In this document: positions 6,565 through 6,677 of the stretch, piece after piece
How the letters are laid out: every line of letters starts with the position of its first letter
How positions within the stretch are numbered: the first letter of the stretch is position 1
Assembly: GCA_009787135.1 (NCBI GenBank)
Contig: WRGP01000135.1
Coordinates: forward strand, 1 to 6,677
Length of the DNA stretch: 6,677 bases
Source of the DNA: Bacillota bacterium
GTDB lineage: Bacteria > Bacillota > Clostridia > Christensenellales > Aristaeellaceae
Reading direction: 5' to 3'
Program-made: the position numbers and the translations under genes
Notes under the pieces: generated by a model
What the model saw: the letters and a program-made list of their open reading frames with translations, nothing else
Databases searched by the model: none
What the model was told of the DNA's origin: nothing

Positions 6565-6570
6565 CCTTCC

Positions 6571-6677
6571 ATGACGGGCCGCAAAGTGTTGGTGGATACT
6601 TTGGGCAGCCTGACCCGCCGCGTGGTGCTTGAGGACGGAATCCCCGTGGAATACGCGATAGAGCGGCGGGGGCAGCC
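6571..6677 (+). CDS. rng: Ribonuclease G/E family, N-terminal fragment (3' end outside window)
   Basis: The first 35 codons read MTGRKVLVDTLGSLTRRVVL followed by EDGIPVEYAIERRGQ, and then the window ends. This matches the opening beta-strands of the RNase E/G family (pattern: I.VD....TRVALLEDG.LVE..IER), which precede the S1 RNA-binding domain. The family comprises Mg2+-dependent endoribonucleases that cut single-stranded RNA and help in 5' maturation of 16S rRNA and in mRNA turnover; the catalytic residues lie outside the window. The family's frequent position directly after TIGR03960 and DUF2344 genes, often before rplU and rpmA, supports the call. The fragment is short, so the assignment rests on this pattern plus the neighbourhood. 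Confidence 0.82.
   Translation, partial: MTGRKVLVDTLGSLTRRVVLEDGIPVEYAIERRGQ

Noticed and set aside
6495..6570. Separate promoter or structured leader for rng
   Set aside because: No hexamer pair with acceptable spacing is apparent, and the best hairpin is only a 4-bp CTGC/GCAG stem. Only the SD is supported.

Overview
The window is a G+C-rich (about 60% by eye), tightly packed bacterial chromosomal segment with all genes on the + strand. It carries six genes, two of them cut by the window edges. The gene families and their order point to an anaerobic, high-GC Clostridia-like Firmicute: a NifS plus single-domain NifU/IscU pair, a clostridial-type LysA, and a radical-SAM (TIGR03960) - DUF2344 - ribonuclease G run. 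This is inferred from protein resemblance and gene order only, and no taxon was tested. I see no mobile element, CRISPR array, tRNA or rRNA.

Region 1 (1-647) is iron-sulfur cluster assembly. It holds the last 92 residues of a group I cysteine desulfurase with its active-site cysteine, then a complete IscU-type scaffold. The scaffold most likely begins at a TTG codon that overlaps the desulfurase stop. The first enzyme takes sulfur from cysteine and the second assembles the cluster. The downstream LysA is PLP-dependent and needs no cluster, but the radical SAM enzyme further on does.

Region 2 (654-2567) encodes a 637-residue polytopic membrane protein with the look of the GT-C glycosyltransferase superfamily. 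It starts 6 nt after the scaffold gene, so it appears to be co-transcribed with it. Its substrate is unknown.

Region 3 (2568-2643) is the only real regulatory gap inside the gene string apart from the short rng leader. It carries a very good sigma-A promoter: a perfect TTGACA, an 18-nt spacer and an extended -10 TGATATACT. A 6-bp inverted repeat overlaps the -35. I see no intrinsic terminator for the upstream operon here.

Region 4 (2644-6677) appears to be one operon driven by that promoter. Its order is lysA (diaminopimelate decarboxylase, last step of lysine synthesis), 15 nt, a TIGR03960-type radical SAM protein, a 10-nt overlap, a DUF2344 protein, 76 nt, and the first 35 codons of rng (ribonuclease G/E). 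The radical SAM/DUF2344 pair is widely conserved next to RNase G but, to my knowledge, has no assigned reaction. It is the best candidate in this window for an undescribed system.
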